This document shows positions 8,449 to 17,524 of a DNA stretch of 64,000 nt, one piece after another. The notes beneath the pieces are model-generated. The model was not told where the DNA came from, searched no databases, and saw only the letters and a program-made list of their open reading frames with translations. This DNA comes from a virus: the IMG/VR virus record IMGVR_UViG_3300035190_000190, positions 1-64,000 of that record, one strand, 5' to 3'. The first letter of the stretch is position 1, and the number at the start of each line of letters is the position of its first letter. Made by a program: the position numbers and the translations under genes.

Positions 8449-9678
8449 TTGGCTAATAAAATTTTCCCTATTAATACAGCAACCGCGTGTCAATTAAAAT
8501 GGGTATGGTCAACTATCTTTCTAGCTAGCGGAACAACTGCAAGTTGTCACCGTACTAATCATCATAAATTTGATTATAATACGTTTAATTTCCATAATAC
8601 TCCTTCAAAAATTAAAGATAGAGAAAAAATGCTTGCAGGAGAGTGGCCGAATCGCGGATGTGAATATTGTAAAAATATAGAAGATAGTGGCGGAATAAGT
8701 GATCGTATTACAAATTTAGATCTGTGGGAGTTCGATCCTTCAAAAGAATTACAAGCCAATAATATAACTACTACAGTTACTCCTCAGATATTAGAAATAT
8801 ATTTTAATAATACCTGTAATCTAAAATGTACATATTGCGGTCCATATTTCAGCAGTTTATGGAATGATGAATTAAAAAGATTTGGCGACAAAACATTTGT
8901 AACTGATATAAATTATGAATCAAACAAACAAAAATGTTTTGATTGGTTAAAAATAAACATAAACGAACTTTATCAATTAAACATATTAGGCGGCGAACCA
9001 CTATATCAAGATGAGTTCGATCAATTACTTGATGTACTCGAAGATACACCTGCGCCTGAACTAACATTAACTTTTTTTTCAAACTTAGCAGTTACACCAG
9101 ATAAATTAATTTCAAAAATTGACAGAATAGAACAATTAATTAATAAAGGCCATATTAAAAAATTAATGATCACTGCCAGTTTAGACTGTTGGGGTCCCGA
9201 GGCTGAATTTGCTAGATTTCCACTTAATTTAAAAACATGGGAAAAGAATTTTAATTACATACTAGACAAGGAATGGATTAATGTAGTAATTGGTAGTACA
9301 ATTACTCCACTAACAATTAAAACCTTATATGTATTATTAGAAAAAATTAACAAATGGAATGAAGTACGACCAATATATTGGTATGGTAACAGTGTTAACG
9401 ATCCTGATTTTATGTTTATAGATATGTTTGGAGATGTATTTAGAGATGATTTTAATCGTGCTATTGACTTAATGCCAACAATGTTCCCCGAACATCAATC
9501 GATAAGGAATTACCTAATGGGTATCAGGGATCAAGCAGGTAGTACTGGAATTAACTTGACACGAATTGAAAAATTGTATATAATGTTAGAACAATCAGAC
9601 TATCGACGCAACACTAACTGGAGAAAAGTGTATCCTTGGTTAGTAAAATTATTTCAACAACATATAGGGAAGAATTAA
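8449..9678 (+). CDS. radical SAM protein with N-terminal cysteine cluster (twitch/SPASM-like)
   Basis: 409 aa from a TTG start, with GGAGGA at 8439-8444 placed to serve it. The radical SAM core has CNLKCTYC (Cys123, Cys127, Cys130) and LGGEPLY for SAM binding. Ahead of it lie Cys14, Cys33, Cys71 and Cys74, a pattern shared with the minus-strand radical SAM genes at 53.8-60.8 kb and likely ligating an auxiliary iron-sulfur cluster. Substrate unknown. It is separated from those paralogues by 44 kb, so the family has spread within the genome. Confidence 0.82.
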   Translation: MANKIFPINTATACQLKWVWSTIFLASGTTASCHRTNHHKFDYNTFNFHNTPSKIKDREKMLAGEWPNRGCEYCKNIEDSGGISDRITNLDLWEFDPSKELQANNITTTVTPQILEIYFNNTCNLKCTYCGPYFSSLWNDELKRFGDKTFVTDINYESNKQKCFDWLKININELYQLNILGGEPLYQDEFDQLLDVLEDTPAPELTLTFFSNLAVTPDKLISKIDRIEQLINKGHIKKLMITASLDCWGPEAEFARFPLNLKTWEKNFNYILDKEWINVVIGSTITPLTIKTLYVLLEKINKWNEVRPIYWYGNSVNDPDFMFIDMFGDVFRDDFNRAIDLMPTMFPEHQSIRNYLMGIRDQAGSTGINLTRIEKLYIMLEQSDYRRNTNWRKVYPWLVKLFQQHIGKN

Positions 9679-9679
9679 C

Positions 9680-9868
9680 ATGGATGCAGATAAATTGCCG
9701 CATCGTATTGCACAGTTAGAAGAAAAACACCGTGTGATTAAACAACAAATTGCTGACGGGTACACTCATTATTTAGATGATGTACATCTAGGCAAAATGA
9801 AGTTAGAAAAATTAATAATCAAACGTCAAATCGTAGAAGCAAAAACAAAACTTAAGGCACAACAATGA
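9680..9868 (+). CDS. small helical protein, DUF465/YdcH-like
   Basis: 62 aa. The pattern RIAQLEEKHRVIKQQI, a short polar loop, then KMKLEKLIIKRQI matches the helical hairpin of the DUF465 (YdcH) family, which is of unknown function and common in proteobacteria. It starts 1 base after the radical SAM stop and overlaps the next gene's ATG by 4 bases. Assignment is by pattern. Confidence 0.6.
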   Translation: MDADKLPHRIAQLEEKHRVIKQQIADGYTHYLDDVHLGKMKLEKLIIKRQIVEAKTKLKAQQ

Positions 9869-10749
9869 AAAGTTTAATCGTAGGTATGGGTATTGGTAAC
9901 TTATATAATGAAGTATTGACTAACTTAGGTCATGAGATTGTAACAGTTGACTTAGATCCAAGTAAAGCAATGTACACAAATGTGGAAGATGCTGTTGCGG
10001 CACATGAATATTTTGATACTGTACATATTTGTACTCCAAACTTTACACATGAACCTATTGCCAGAGCTGTCGCGCCATATGCCAAGATTGTGTTTGTAGA
10101 AAAACCAGGATTTAAAACTTGGTTAGAATGGAAGTCTATTTGCGAAGCATTTCCATACACACGCTTTATGATGGTTAAGAATAATCAATGGCGCGAGAAC
10201 ATTCGAGAGTTACGTAGACTTGCTAGTAATTCTGTTACTATTAACTTATTTTGGATTAACAAGAATCGCGTGCCCGGACCAGGCACATGGTTTACCACTA
10301 AAGAACTAGCCTACGGTGGAGTTAGTCGTGATTTAATGACACACTTACTAAGTTTGTTTCAAGCACTTAACTATTCATACAAGTCCACTCCACTTATTAG
10401 CGCCAGCGCAGAACAACGTTATAGCTTAGAAGATGTCAGTGACACTGAATACGGTGCTGTTAAAGCAGATGGCATCTACGATGTAGACGATGTATGTAAG
10501 TTTATATTTCAAGGTCCGCAACGTACATGGAATTTAATTGCTGACTGGCGCAGTACTAGTATCGAAGAACGTGCTATTACGTTTGAAATGGTAGATGGTT
10601 CAACCGAACGCTTTGAACTAGGTCTGTGTCCAGCAGAAGCATACCAGGCAATGATTGCAGATGCAGTAGATAACCTAGGTAATGATAGCTTTTGGGCAAA
10701 ACAACTTGAACTAGATTTATGGATACATTCTGTAGTGGAAAAAGTTTGA
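9865..10749 (+). CDS. Gfo/Idh/MocA-type NAD(P)-dependent oxidoreductase
   Basis: 294 aa. An N-terminal Rossmann fold begins with GMGIGNLY and an acidic residue after strand 2 (VDLDPSK), favouring NAD(H). HICTPNFTHEP and VEKPG are classic Gfo/Idh/MocA motifs, with the EKP lysine present. The C-terminal domain fits the family's beta-sheet substrate domain but is short (family usually 330-380 aa). Likely acts on a sugar or sugar nucleotide. It overlaps both neighbours, forming an operon with the SulP transporter and an MDR dehydrogenase. Confidence 0.8.
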   Translation: MKSLIVGMGIGNLYNEVLTNLGHEIVTVDLDPSKAMYTNVEDAVAAHEYFDTVHICTPNFTHEPIARAVAPYAKIVFVEKPGFKTWLEWKSICEAFPYTRFMMVKNNQWRENIRELRRLASNSVTINLFWINKNRVPGPGTWFTTKELAYGGVSRDLMTHLLSLFQALNYSYKSTPLISASAEQRYSLEDVSDTEYGAVKADGIYDVDDVCKFIFQGPQRTWNLIADWRSTSIEERAITFEMVDGSTERFELGLCPAEAYQAMIADAVDNLGNDSFWAKQLELDLWIHSVVEKV

Positions 10750-11933
10750 CATCAACAAATAATTTCCTATTAAGAAATACATTAGCAGGTGTCACTACTA
10801 GTTTGGCCATGGTGCCAGAGGTAGTGGCATTTGCTTTACTAGCACATGTTAATCCATTGGTTGGATTATATGCCGCATTTATACTAGGATTAGTGGCTGC
10901 AGTGTTTGGTGGAAGGCCAGGGCTTATAAGCGGTGGTGCAGGTAGTCTAGCAGTTGTTTCCGTTGCGCTAGTAGTTACACACGGAGTAGAATATCTATTT
11001 GCTAGTATTGTACTAATGGGTATAATACAATTGGCATTTGGTTACCTGCAGATGGGTAAACTAATTAAATTAGTTAGCTCGACTGTTATGACTGGTTTCG
11101 TTAATGGTCTTGCACTTGTTATTTTTCTAGCACAGTTTCATCAGCTTAAAACAAACGGAGTATGGCTACAAGGACCTCAATTATACACAACCGCAGGACT
11201 GATATTATTAACAGTTATAGCAGTAGTTGCGGCTCCAAAACTTATTAAACGTATGCCAGCTAGTTTATTTGGTATTGTTGTAGCTACTGCGGTAGCATTA
11301 ACTTTCAATCTAGATACACATTATGTTAAAGATATTGCAACTATATCTGGAGAATTTCCTAGTTTCCATATACCTAATGTACCATTTACATGGGCAACCT
11401 TAGCTATCATTGCTCCATATTCATTTATACTTGCGGCCATTGGTCTAATAGAAACCTTACTAACCGCACAACTAGTTGATGATTATGTACATCACCACAA
11501 ACCAATCGGCAGTACCCACCCAAACAAAGAAAGTATGGCACAAGGTGCAGGTAATCTGCTAACTGGATTATTTGGCGGTATGGGTGGATGTGCAATGATT
11601 GGGCAAACTGTGATTAACTTAGAAGCTGGCGGCTTTAATAGATTAGCTGGCATAGTACAATCATTATGTATACTTGCTTATATTTTATTTGCCAGTGTCG
11701 TAATTGAGAATATACCAATGGCGGCACTAATTGGAGTAATGTTTGTTGTTTGTTATCATACTTTCAATTGGAAGAGCCTAACATTAACACAGCCAAAAGA
11801 AGATATGATATTGATATTGACAGTGACTATATTAACTGTTATACTTAACTTAGCGTATGCAGTTTTAATCGGAATTGTACTAACCAGCATGTTACATTAT
11901 TGGAAACATGTTAATAAAAAGGAAGTTGCGTGA
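10746..11933 (+). CDS. SulP-family inorganic anion transporter without STAS domain
   Basis: I choose TTG at 10746, which overlaps the upstream stop (TTGA), an arrangement also seen at 27394; an ATG at 10719 would add 9 residues. The protein is almost entirely hydrophobic with about 10-12 helices. LAMVPEVVAFALLAHVNPLVGLYAAF at the start and the following GLISGGAGSLAVV segment are characteristic of SulP transporters for sulfate, bicarbonate or related anions. The usual cytoplasmic STAS domain after the last helix is missing. Substrate cannot be set from sequence. Confidence 0.85.
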   Translation: MTSTNNFLLRNTLAGVTTSLAMVPEVVAFALLAHVNPLVGLYAAFILGLVAAVFGGRPGLISGGAGSLAVVSVALVVTHGVEYLFASIVLMGIIQLAFGYLQMGKLIKLVSSTVMTGFVNGLALVIFLAQFHQLKTNGVWLQGPQLYTTAGLILLTVIAVVAAPKLIKRMPASLFGIVVATAVALTFNLDTHYVKDIATISGEFPSFHIPNVPFTWATLAIIAPYSFILAAIGLIETLLTAQLVDDYVHHHKPIGSTHPNKESMAQGAGNLLTGLFGGMGGCAMIGQTVINLEAGGFNRLAGIVQSLCILAYILFASVVIENIPMAALIGVMFVVCYHTFNWKSLTLTQPKEDMILILTVTILTVILNLAYAVLIGIVLTSMLHYWKHVNKKEVA

Positions 11934-12826
11934 GAGTAAAATTATTATGTACAGATGGCGAAGGCACATTTAGTGAAATTGCCTGGGATAAGCCAGAAAT
12001 TACAGCAGATGATATCGAAGTACGTGCTGTACTAACAGGTGTTTGTCGTAGTGATATCGATATGATGCAGGGCGAGTTCGGGCCACTGCCAATTAGTATG
12101 CACGGACACGAAGGGTTAGGTCACGTTACTAATGTTGGTGCTAATATTACTGATGTGAAAGTTGGCGATTATGTTGCTACACGTGGCGAACCTGCGTATG
12201 CTGATATGTATAACGTTAGAGCACGAGAATATGTTCAAGTACCAACCGCAGAACCTAAATACATATTAGAACCAGTTGCCTGTGGCATCAATGTAGTAAA
12301 TCAAAATTTACGTGATGTTGCTGAACGTGCCGGTGAAGGTCGACGCTTGTTGATATTAGGTAGTGGATTCCTTGCGTGGGTAGCGTATAATACATTGTTA
12401 ATCAATCATTTAGAATTTGACATTACAGTAATTGGTCGCAGTAATCAAGACTTGTGGCAGGGTAAATTATCTCAAGAAATTACTGGTGTTTATGATGTTA
12501 TTATTGATTTAACTGAGCGCACCGATTACTTACAAGGTGACTGTGTTGCAAATAATGGATTAATTATTATTGGTACAGACAAACATATTAATCAAACATT
12601 TGGACAATTGATTTGGAAAGCTGTTACTATTAGTTTTCCGAGCCCACGCACACCACGCTTTTATGAAGCAATGGTGTTAGCACGTGATTGGGTTGCTTCT
12701 GGTCAATTAACTGTTGACAAGTTCTGGACAAAGTCGTATAATAGAAAGACAGAGTGGCAATCTGCATTTGCAGATGGCGTTAATAGACCAGCAGGCTACA
12801 GTAGAGGATACATTAAGTGGGATTAA
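11930..12826 (+). CDS. zinc-type medium-chain dehydrogenase/reductase (MDR)
   Basis: 298 aa, GTG start with AAGGAAG upstream, overlapping the SulP stop. The GroES-like domain shows GVCRSDIDMMQG (catalytic zinc cysteine) and MHGHEGLGHV (zinc histidine and glutamate). A shortened Rossmann domain follows with LILGSGFLAW. The structural-zinc cysteine quartet is absent and total length is about 50 residues under the family norm, as in compact sugar-alcohol or sugar-nucleotide dehydrogenases. Probably acts with the Gfo/Idh gene on a sugar; substrate unknown. Confidence 0.78.
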   Translation: MRVKLLCTDGEGTFSEIAWDKPEITADDIEVRAVLTGVCRSDIDMMQGEFGPLPISMHGHEGLGHVTNVGANITDVKVGDYVATRGEPAYADMYNVRAREYVQVPTAEPKYILEPVACGINVVNQNLRDVAERAGEGRRLLILGSGFLAWVAYNTLLINHLEFDITVIGRSNQDLWQGKLSQEITGVYDVIIDLTERTDYLQGDCVANNGLIIIGTDKHINQTFGQLIWKAVTISFPSPRTPRFYEAMVLARDWVASGQLTVDKFWTKSYNRKTEWQSAFADGVNRPAGYSRGYIKWD

Positions 12827-13335
12827 ACACAGAAGAACGTCAGGAAGTAGTATATTTTACAGGTTATGAAGTAGAGCATACTATATGTTATGGTATGAAA
12901 ACTTTGTTTGTAGTGGGTACTCCGCCTGTAGAAGAAATACTTGAAAAAGCTCAAGCAAATGAATGTAGTCACATTTACTTTGGTACTAGTCAAAGTTTTA
13001 ATCCGCAAGCAATGACCTATGAAGAATATAAGCCTTGGGATGATGTTATTCTTGAATGTTTAAAGAATGACTACTGGGTTAGCTTAGACTTTGGTGTAGA
13101 ACACATCGAAGGTGTTATTGAAAGCGGATATTCCGAATACGCTAGATTTGTTCCTATGATTAGTGTTAAATTACCCTACATTAATCAACTTAACTACAAT
13201 GCTACACTTAAACTTGATGACATTACGTGGGGTAAAACTAATCCCGGCGTATGGACACATCATTTACAAACGCTAATGGGCAAAGATAAATTTACCTATT
13301 GGGATCAATATACTCAAGATACAGAGATCAAATAA
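12817..13335 (+). CDS. conserved phage hypothetical protein, 172 aa
   Basis: GTG start overlapping the end of the dehydrogenase gene by 10 bases. Conserved-looking motifs include YWVSLDFGVEHIEGVIESGY, MISVKLPYI and NPGVWTHHL. From memory similar proteins occur in large marine T4-like phages without assigned function. No membrane segment or enzyme motif recognised. Confidence 0.7.
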   Translation: MGLNTEERQEVVYFTGYEVEHTICYGMKTLFVVGTPPVEEILEKAQANECSHIYFGTSQSFNPQAMTYEEYKPWDDVILECLKNDYWVSLDFGVEHIEGVIESGYSEYARFVPMISVKLPYINQLNYNATLKLDDITWGKTNPGVWTHHLQTLMGKDKFTYWDQYTQDTEIK

Positions 13336-13739
13336 TGATACAAGAAGAACGTGAACAAATAGAACGTATTAAGTTTAATGGAATACGTACAACTTATATT
13401 AAAGTTAGAACTGAATTTGAAGGGTTTCATTACTACCCTAACGCAGGTACTATTGATTCGCGTATCAAATTTCTTGAGAATGAACATCGACATATATTCA
13501 AAGTTGAGGTGAAAATATCAGTTACGCACCTCGACCGTGAATTAGAATTTTTCTTAGTTAAATGGGCTTTACAAGAATTTATTAAAGCAGGCAATCAAAA
13601 TCACAAATCGTGTGAGATGATTGCTGTTAACATTTTAGAAAATCATTTAATACCATTGTATGGTAATAGATCTTATACTGTAGTAGTATCCGAGGATGGG
13701 GAATCAGATGGTATTATTGAATTTGTTCCACAGCTTTAA
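13335..13739 (+). CDS. small conserved phage protein, weakly T-fold-like
   Basis: 134 aa from the ATG at 13335 (TAATG overlap); an ATG at 13299 lies inside the previous gene and is less likely. The segment FEGFHYYPN ... EHRHIFKVEVKISV ... DRELEFF loosely resembles the H-x-H and strand pattern of 6-pyruvoyl-tetrahydropterin synthase/QueD-like T-folds, but the zinc histidine triad is incomplete, so I do not call it QueD. The 3' end overlaps the antisense HNH gene by 26 bases. Confidence 0.65.
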   Translation: MIQEEREQIERIKFNGIRTTYIKVRTEFEGFHYYPNAGTIDSRIKFLENEHRHIFKVEVKISVTHLDRELEFFLVKWALQEFIKAGNQNHKSCEMIAVNILENHLIPLYGNRSYTVVVSEDGESDGIIEFVPQL

Positions 13740-14451
13740 TTAGTTCTTCTAAAGTTATTGAACAACTTATACGTTTAGATCTATTATCAAACTTAGGTAG
13801 TAATTCTAAATTAGCATAATGCCCTATAATTTCTGGAGAAATATTTTGTTTAAACCCTTCAGTAATGCTAAATTTATGATCTAATTCAAAGTTAGCACCT
13901 CGTTCTAAATTTTGAGGATTAATTTTATTTTGATAGTGTGTCCAACTCTTATAAGTATGATTAAGGACTTGTTCTCTATACAATTCCCACTCAGTTTTTA
14001 GTTCCTTGGAAATAGCAATACCATTTTTAATTTTTGTATATGTTGCTTCGATGTAGCAAGAAGGATTTCGTTTAATGGCCTTAGCTGATTGTTTTTGTTT
14101 AGTCTCATTACTATGAGTCTTATTATACATAGGATTATTTTCGCCGGAATGCCCGCCTCTAGTAGCAATTGCTTTCGAAATTTTATTACCCTTTGTAGCA
14201 AGCCAACTACGATCGTTATGTCGTTCTTTAAGAACAGCATTTCCCCTCTCGCTCATCAGTTTTATATGAGCACGTCGTTGTTCTGGAGTAATTTTACTAT
14301 CTCTAGATGCTTGTGCTTTTTTAATAAAACCAGGGCATTGAGTAATTTTCTCAACACATCTCATTTTTTTGGAATTATAACTTATGTAAAAGGCTTGACA
14401 TCCGCACAAATAACACGTATTATTAACATTAACATTAGTAAGTTTAGGCAT
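13714..14451 (-). CDS. HNH homing endonuclease with NUMOD3-type DNA-binding motif
   Basis: 245 aa, the only clear minus-strand gene in the first 46 kb. An N-terminal zinc-ribbon-like CYLCGCQ and a later cysteine pair come first, then a GENNPMYNKTHSNETKQK segment typical of NUMOD3 repeats in phage homing nucleases. The C-terminal FELDHKFSITEGF and YANLELLPKFDNRSK match an HNH-type nuclease fold. It overlaps the convergent gene by 26 bases and sits at a gene boundary, as expected of a free-standing mobile endonuclease. Cleavage site unknown; likely inserted between 13739 and 14512. Confidence 0.82.
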   Translation of the reverse strand: MPKLTNVNVNNTCYLCGCQAFYISYNSKKMRCVEKITQCPGFIKKAQASRDSKITPEQRRAHIKLMSERGNAVLKERHNDRSWLATKGNKISKAIATRGGHSGENNPMYNKTHSNETKQKQSAKAIKRNPSCYIEATYTKIKNGIAISKELKTEWELYREQVLNHTYKSWTHYQNKINPQNLERGANFELDHKFSITEGFKQNISPEIIGHYANLELLPKFDNRSKRISCSITLEELIKAVEQIQ

Positions 14452-14473
14452 AGTTCTATCTCTCTATTGTTAT

Positions 14474-14480
14474 TATTTAT
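14474..14480 (-). promoter_or_regulatory. late-promoter-like ATAAATA upstream of the HNH gene
   Basis: On the minus strand ATAAATA lies 22 bases before the HNH start codon. T4-type late promoters use TATAAATA as their only core element. The first consensus T is a G here. A chance match in AT-rich DNA is quite possible. Confidence 0.3.
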
Positions 14481-14511
14481 CTCAGCCGTCACTATTTAAG
14501 GAGAATTTTCC

Positions 14512-14742
14512 GTGGCAAATCCAGTTTGGCTTAAAAAGTATCTTACTATGAAGCCCGAAGTAAGACAAATCTACAACGATTTAGATGCATGGTGCAACTA
14601 CTGTCGTTTCCACATGATCAAGTATGATGAGGCTGATTTATATGTTAGCCCAGCTTACAAAGAATGGCAGGAAAAACGCAAACGTCGCGAACAATGGCGC
14701 CAACAACAAGGGCAAACGCAGGGTTATCAAGGACGTAGATAG
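14512..14742 (+). CDS. small conserved phage protein, 76 aa
   Basis: GTG start with AAGGAGA about 7 bases upstream. The N-terminal half (NPVWLKKYLTMKPEVRQIYNDL) and DLYVSPAYKEW resemble small proteins of T4-like marine phages that I recall only as hypothetical. The C-terminus is basic and Q/R-rich, suggesting nucleic-acid contact. No known domain. Confidence 0.7.
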   Translation: MANPVWLKKYLTMKPEVRQIYNDLDAWCNYCRFHMIKYDEADLYVSPAYKEWQEKRKRREQWRQQQGQTQGYQGRR

Positions 14743-14743
14743 C

Positions 14744-15337
14744 ATGACTGCTTACAGCAAGTCGAATATATCGATCATTGGTGAACAAGGCGATCTCGCT
14801 AAGGCATTATATAATAAGTTGATATTAGAACACCATGTAATCTGTTATGGAAAAAATCAGTATGATTTTCTCAATAAAGATAATATTTCTACGTTAGTTG
14901 ATAGTATCCATCAAAGTGATATTATAATTAGCTGTCCTGGAGTTTTTGCTTCTGCTGACAGCTGGGAGACGTTTACTATAAATGCTCTTGCGCCAATTTA
15001 TCTATTAGAAAAATTAGTAGAAAAACAATCCAAAGCTCATGTTATAATTGTGGGTAGTCATGGTGCTATGTGGACTAGTTGGCCAGGAATCTCAATGGGA
15101 AAATTGGCTTATAATGTCAGTAAAGAAACTATACAATCTTTTACTACAGGACTAAGCCAGTCTAATTTATCTGATCTGAAATTATCTGTGTTTAATCCTA
15201 GCGTATTCCAAAGTAAAATAAATGGATATCAAGGTCATCCTATCGATATTATCGTAGATGGTATTATACATGTTATACAAGCTCCCGCTCCACTATTAAT
15301 CTACGAATATAATAATTATCAAAATGCTAGTCGATAA
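14744..15337 (+). CDS. short-chain dehydrogenase/reductase-like protein
   Basis: 197 aa from the ATG at 14744, just after the previous stop; the longer reading at 14624 overlaps that gene. The fold is SDR-like: IIGEQGDLAKAL replaces the usual TGxxxGxG loop, followed by IISCPGVF, an IIVGSHGA strand carrying the serine position, and YNVSKE (YxxxK catalytic pair). The cofactor loop is divergent, so activity is uncertain. It opens the 14.7-22 kb sugar-type cluster and overlaps the next radical SAM gene. Confidence 0.7.
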   Translation: MTAYSKSNISIIGEQGDLAKALYNKLILEHHVICYGKNQYDFLNKDNISTLVDSIHQSDIIISCPGVFASADSWETFTINALAPIYLLEKLVEKQSKAHVIIVGSHGAMWTSWPGISMGKLAYNVSKETIQSFTTGLSQSNLSDLKLSVFNPSVFQSKINGYQGHPIDIIVDGIIHVIQAPAPLLIYEYNNYQNASR

Positions 15338-16430
15338 AATATCTCAAATTGAATTAGAATTAACTACTAAATGCAATGCTCGTTGTCCGCAGTGTATACG
15401 TAATTATTATGGGTCATATACGTGGCCTAGTTTACCTATTGTTGATTTAGATATTAATACACTTAAACAATCTATTAATTCTGAAATTTGGGAAAACTTA
15501 GATCATCTGAGATTATGTGGCACTTACGGTGATCCATGTATGCATAAAGATCTTATTAAAATAGTAAAATGGATTAAAACCGTAAGCCCTGCAGCTATTA
15601 CTATCAACTCCAATGGTGGAATTAGAAACCCTAAGTGGTGGGGAGAACTTGCTGGTATACTAGATAGCGACAAAGACACAGTGGTTTTTGGATTAGACGG
15701 ATTAGCCGATACCAATCATCTCCATCGAATTGGCGTAAATTATAATAAAGTTATAGAAAATCTTAAAGCATTCAACCAAGCCGGGGGTAAATCAGTTTGG
15801 CAATTTTTGGTATTCGAACATAACGAACATCAAGTTGATATTGCTAGAGAATTTGCACTTAGTATCGGGTGCGCAGAATTTTCTTATAAATTAACCAGCA
15901 GATTTGTGGATAAAACCCATAAATTAATAGATAAAAGTCCTGTGATGAATAATCAAGGCGAACCTATTTATTTTTTAAAGCCTGCTAAAAATTCTAAATA
16001 TAAAAATCAAGGATATGATACCTTTGAAGAAACAACTAAACTATTTGATGGTTATGACAATTATTTAAAAACAACTACCATTGATTGTTTTGCAAAAAGA
16101 ATGCAATATATAGCTATCACTGCCGAAGGTTATGTTTTTCCTTGTGCTTGGCTGGCTGATAGACTATATGGATACGAAACAGAAAAACATAAAGATCACG
16201 AAACCATTTTAAAAATGATTGATAGTATAGGCGGTAAGGAAAAAATTAATTTAAAATATACAGATCTTAATAGTATTATTTCAGGGCCTTGGTTTGAGCT
16301 AGTAGAAAATAGTTGGAAAACCAATGAGTTAGAAAGATGTGCGCATATATGTGGCAGTAGAAGTGGGCTGATACAGGCCGCCAGCGAAGGCCAATTTAAA
16401 AGTTTAATTGATCCTAAGGTAAAAAAATGA
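15324..16430 (+). CDS. radical SAM/SPASM protein
   Basis: 368 aa. CNARCPQC at residues 17-24 supplies the radical SAM cluster. Late in the protein CFAKRMQYIAITAEGYVFPCAW and CAHICGS form a C-terminal SPASM-like auxiliary cluster region, the usual domain order, unlike the N-terminal-cluster group at 8.4 and 53.8-60.8 kb. SPASM enzymes modify peptides or sugars. Embedded among SDR, glycosyltransferase and aminotransferase genes, a sugar or small-molecule substrate is plausible. Confidence 0.85.
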   Translation: MLVDKISQIELELTTKCNARCPQCIRNYYGSYTWPSLPIVDLDINTLKQSINSEIWENLDHLRLCGTYGDPCMHKDLIKIVKWIKTVSPAAITINSNGGIRNPKWWGELAGILDSDKDTVVFGLDGLADTNHLHRIGVNYNKVIENLKAFNQAGGKSVWQFLVFEHNEHQVDIAREFALSIGCAEFSYKLTSRFVDKTHKLIDKSPVMNNQGEPIYFLKPAKNSKYKNQGYDTFEETTKLFDGYDNYLKTTTIDCFAKRMQYIAITAEGYVFPCAWLADRLYGYETEKHKDHETILKMIDSIGGKEKINLKYTDLNSIISGPWFELVENSWKTNELERCAHICGSRSGLIQAASEGQFKSLIDPKVKK

Positions 16431-17524
16431 CGATATTTTTAGTAGATCTAGAAGCAGTAGAAACTAGGTACACAGGGCAATGGAAGACTCATGTACCTAC
16501 GTTGCTCGAGGAACATGGGCACGAAGTTTATGTTGTTGCAGGACCTCATGATATTCCAGCGGCTACTACTCCCGGTGCTTTCCTTAACTTTGGCGGTACT
16601 AATATCTATAAAGCCAATCAAGTTGAACAAATAGCAAGACTATTCACAGAAGGTAGGATTGTCAAAGGGGATCATTTTATCTTTACTGATGCTTGGCACC
16701 CTGGCATCATTAATCTTAAGTATATGAGTGAGCTACTGGGTATTCCTGTAACTATACATGCTCTATGGCACGCTGGTAGCTATGACCCACAGGACTTTTT
16801 AGGTCGTCTTATTGGTGATGCCCCGTGGGTACGTCACGCAGAAAAGAGTTTCTTTCATGCTATCGACTATAACTACTTTGCCACTGACTTTCATATTGAG
16901 ATGTTCTTTACTAATCTATTAAATGATTATCCTACTGAAAATCCTTGGTTTGATGAAGACCTAGCAGAACTACGTGCAGGTACACTTACAGATAAGATTG
17001 TACGCAGTGGATGGCCTATGGAATATATGCCAGAAACTATTACACCTTATAAGACTGCTAAACGTGACTTAATCTTATTTCCGCATCGTATAGCACCAGA
17101 GAAGCAAGTTGAGATATTTAAAGAACTTGCGGCTGCACTACCACAGTATGAATGGATTGTATGTCAAGAGCAGAACTTGACAAAAGCAGGCTATCATACT
17201 TTACTAGGTGAAGCTAAGATGGTATTCAGTGCTAACCTACAGGAAACATTAGGTATTAGTATGTATGAAGGTGCCTTAACTGATGCTATTCCTATGGTTC
17301 CGGATAGATTGTCATACAGTGAAATGTATGCTGAGATTTGGAAGTATCCTAGTGAGTGGACTGAGTCATATAGCAGTTTCTTACATCATAAATCAGAACT
17401 ATGCAATAAGATTGTGGAGTTTATGACTGACTATGATGAATATGCTAAACTTGTTCCACAACAAGCACATAGTCTACATCATGATTTCTTTTCAGCAACT
17501 AAACTATTAGCTAATATCAAATAA
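16427..17524 (+). CDS. GT-B type glycosyltransferase (marine phage family)
   Basis: 365 aa, ATGA overlap with the preceding gene. The arrangement fits a GT-B fold: an N-terminal Rossmann-like part (MTIFLVDLEAVETRYTGQW) with GDHFIFTDAWHPG, then a C-terminal domain with FPHRIAPEKQ and QETLGISMYEGAL, the latter equivalent to the ExxGxxxxEA nucleotide-sugar motif of GT4-type enzymes. From memory, close relatives are widespread in T4-like marine phages. Acceptor could be DNA, a virion protein or host glycan; nothing in the sequence decides this. Confidence 0.8.
   Translation: MTIFLVDLEAVETRYTGQWKTHVPTLLEEHGHEVYVVAGPHDIPAATTPGAFLNFGGTNIYKANQVEQIARLFTEGRIVKGDHFIFTDAWHPGIINLKYMSELLGIPVTIHALWHAGSYDPQDFLGRLIGDAPWVRHAEKSFFHAIDYNYFATDFHIEMFFTNLLNDYPTENPWFDEDLAELRAGTLTDKIVRSGWPMEYMPETITPYKTAKRDLILFPHRIAPEKQVEIFKELAAALPQYEWIVCQEQNLTKAGYHTLLGEAKMVFSANLQETLGISMYEGALTDAIPMVPDRLSYSEMYAEIWKYPSEWTESYSSFLHHKSELCNKIVEFMTDYDEYAKLVPQQAHSLHHDFFSATKLLANIK

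Noticed and set aside
13335-13739. A second QueD/PTPS
   Set aside because: Only a loose H-x-H and strand pattern; the zinc histidine set is incomplete.
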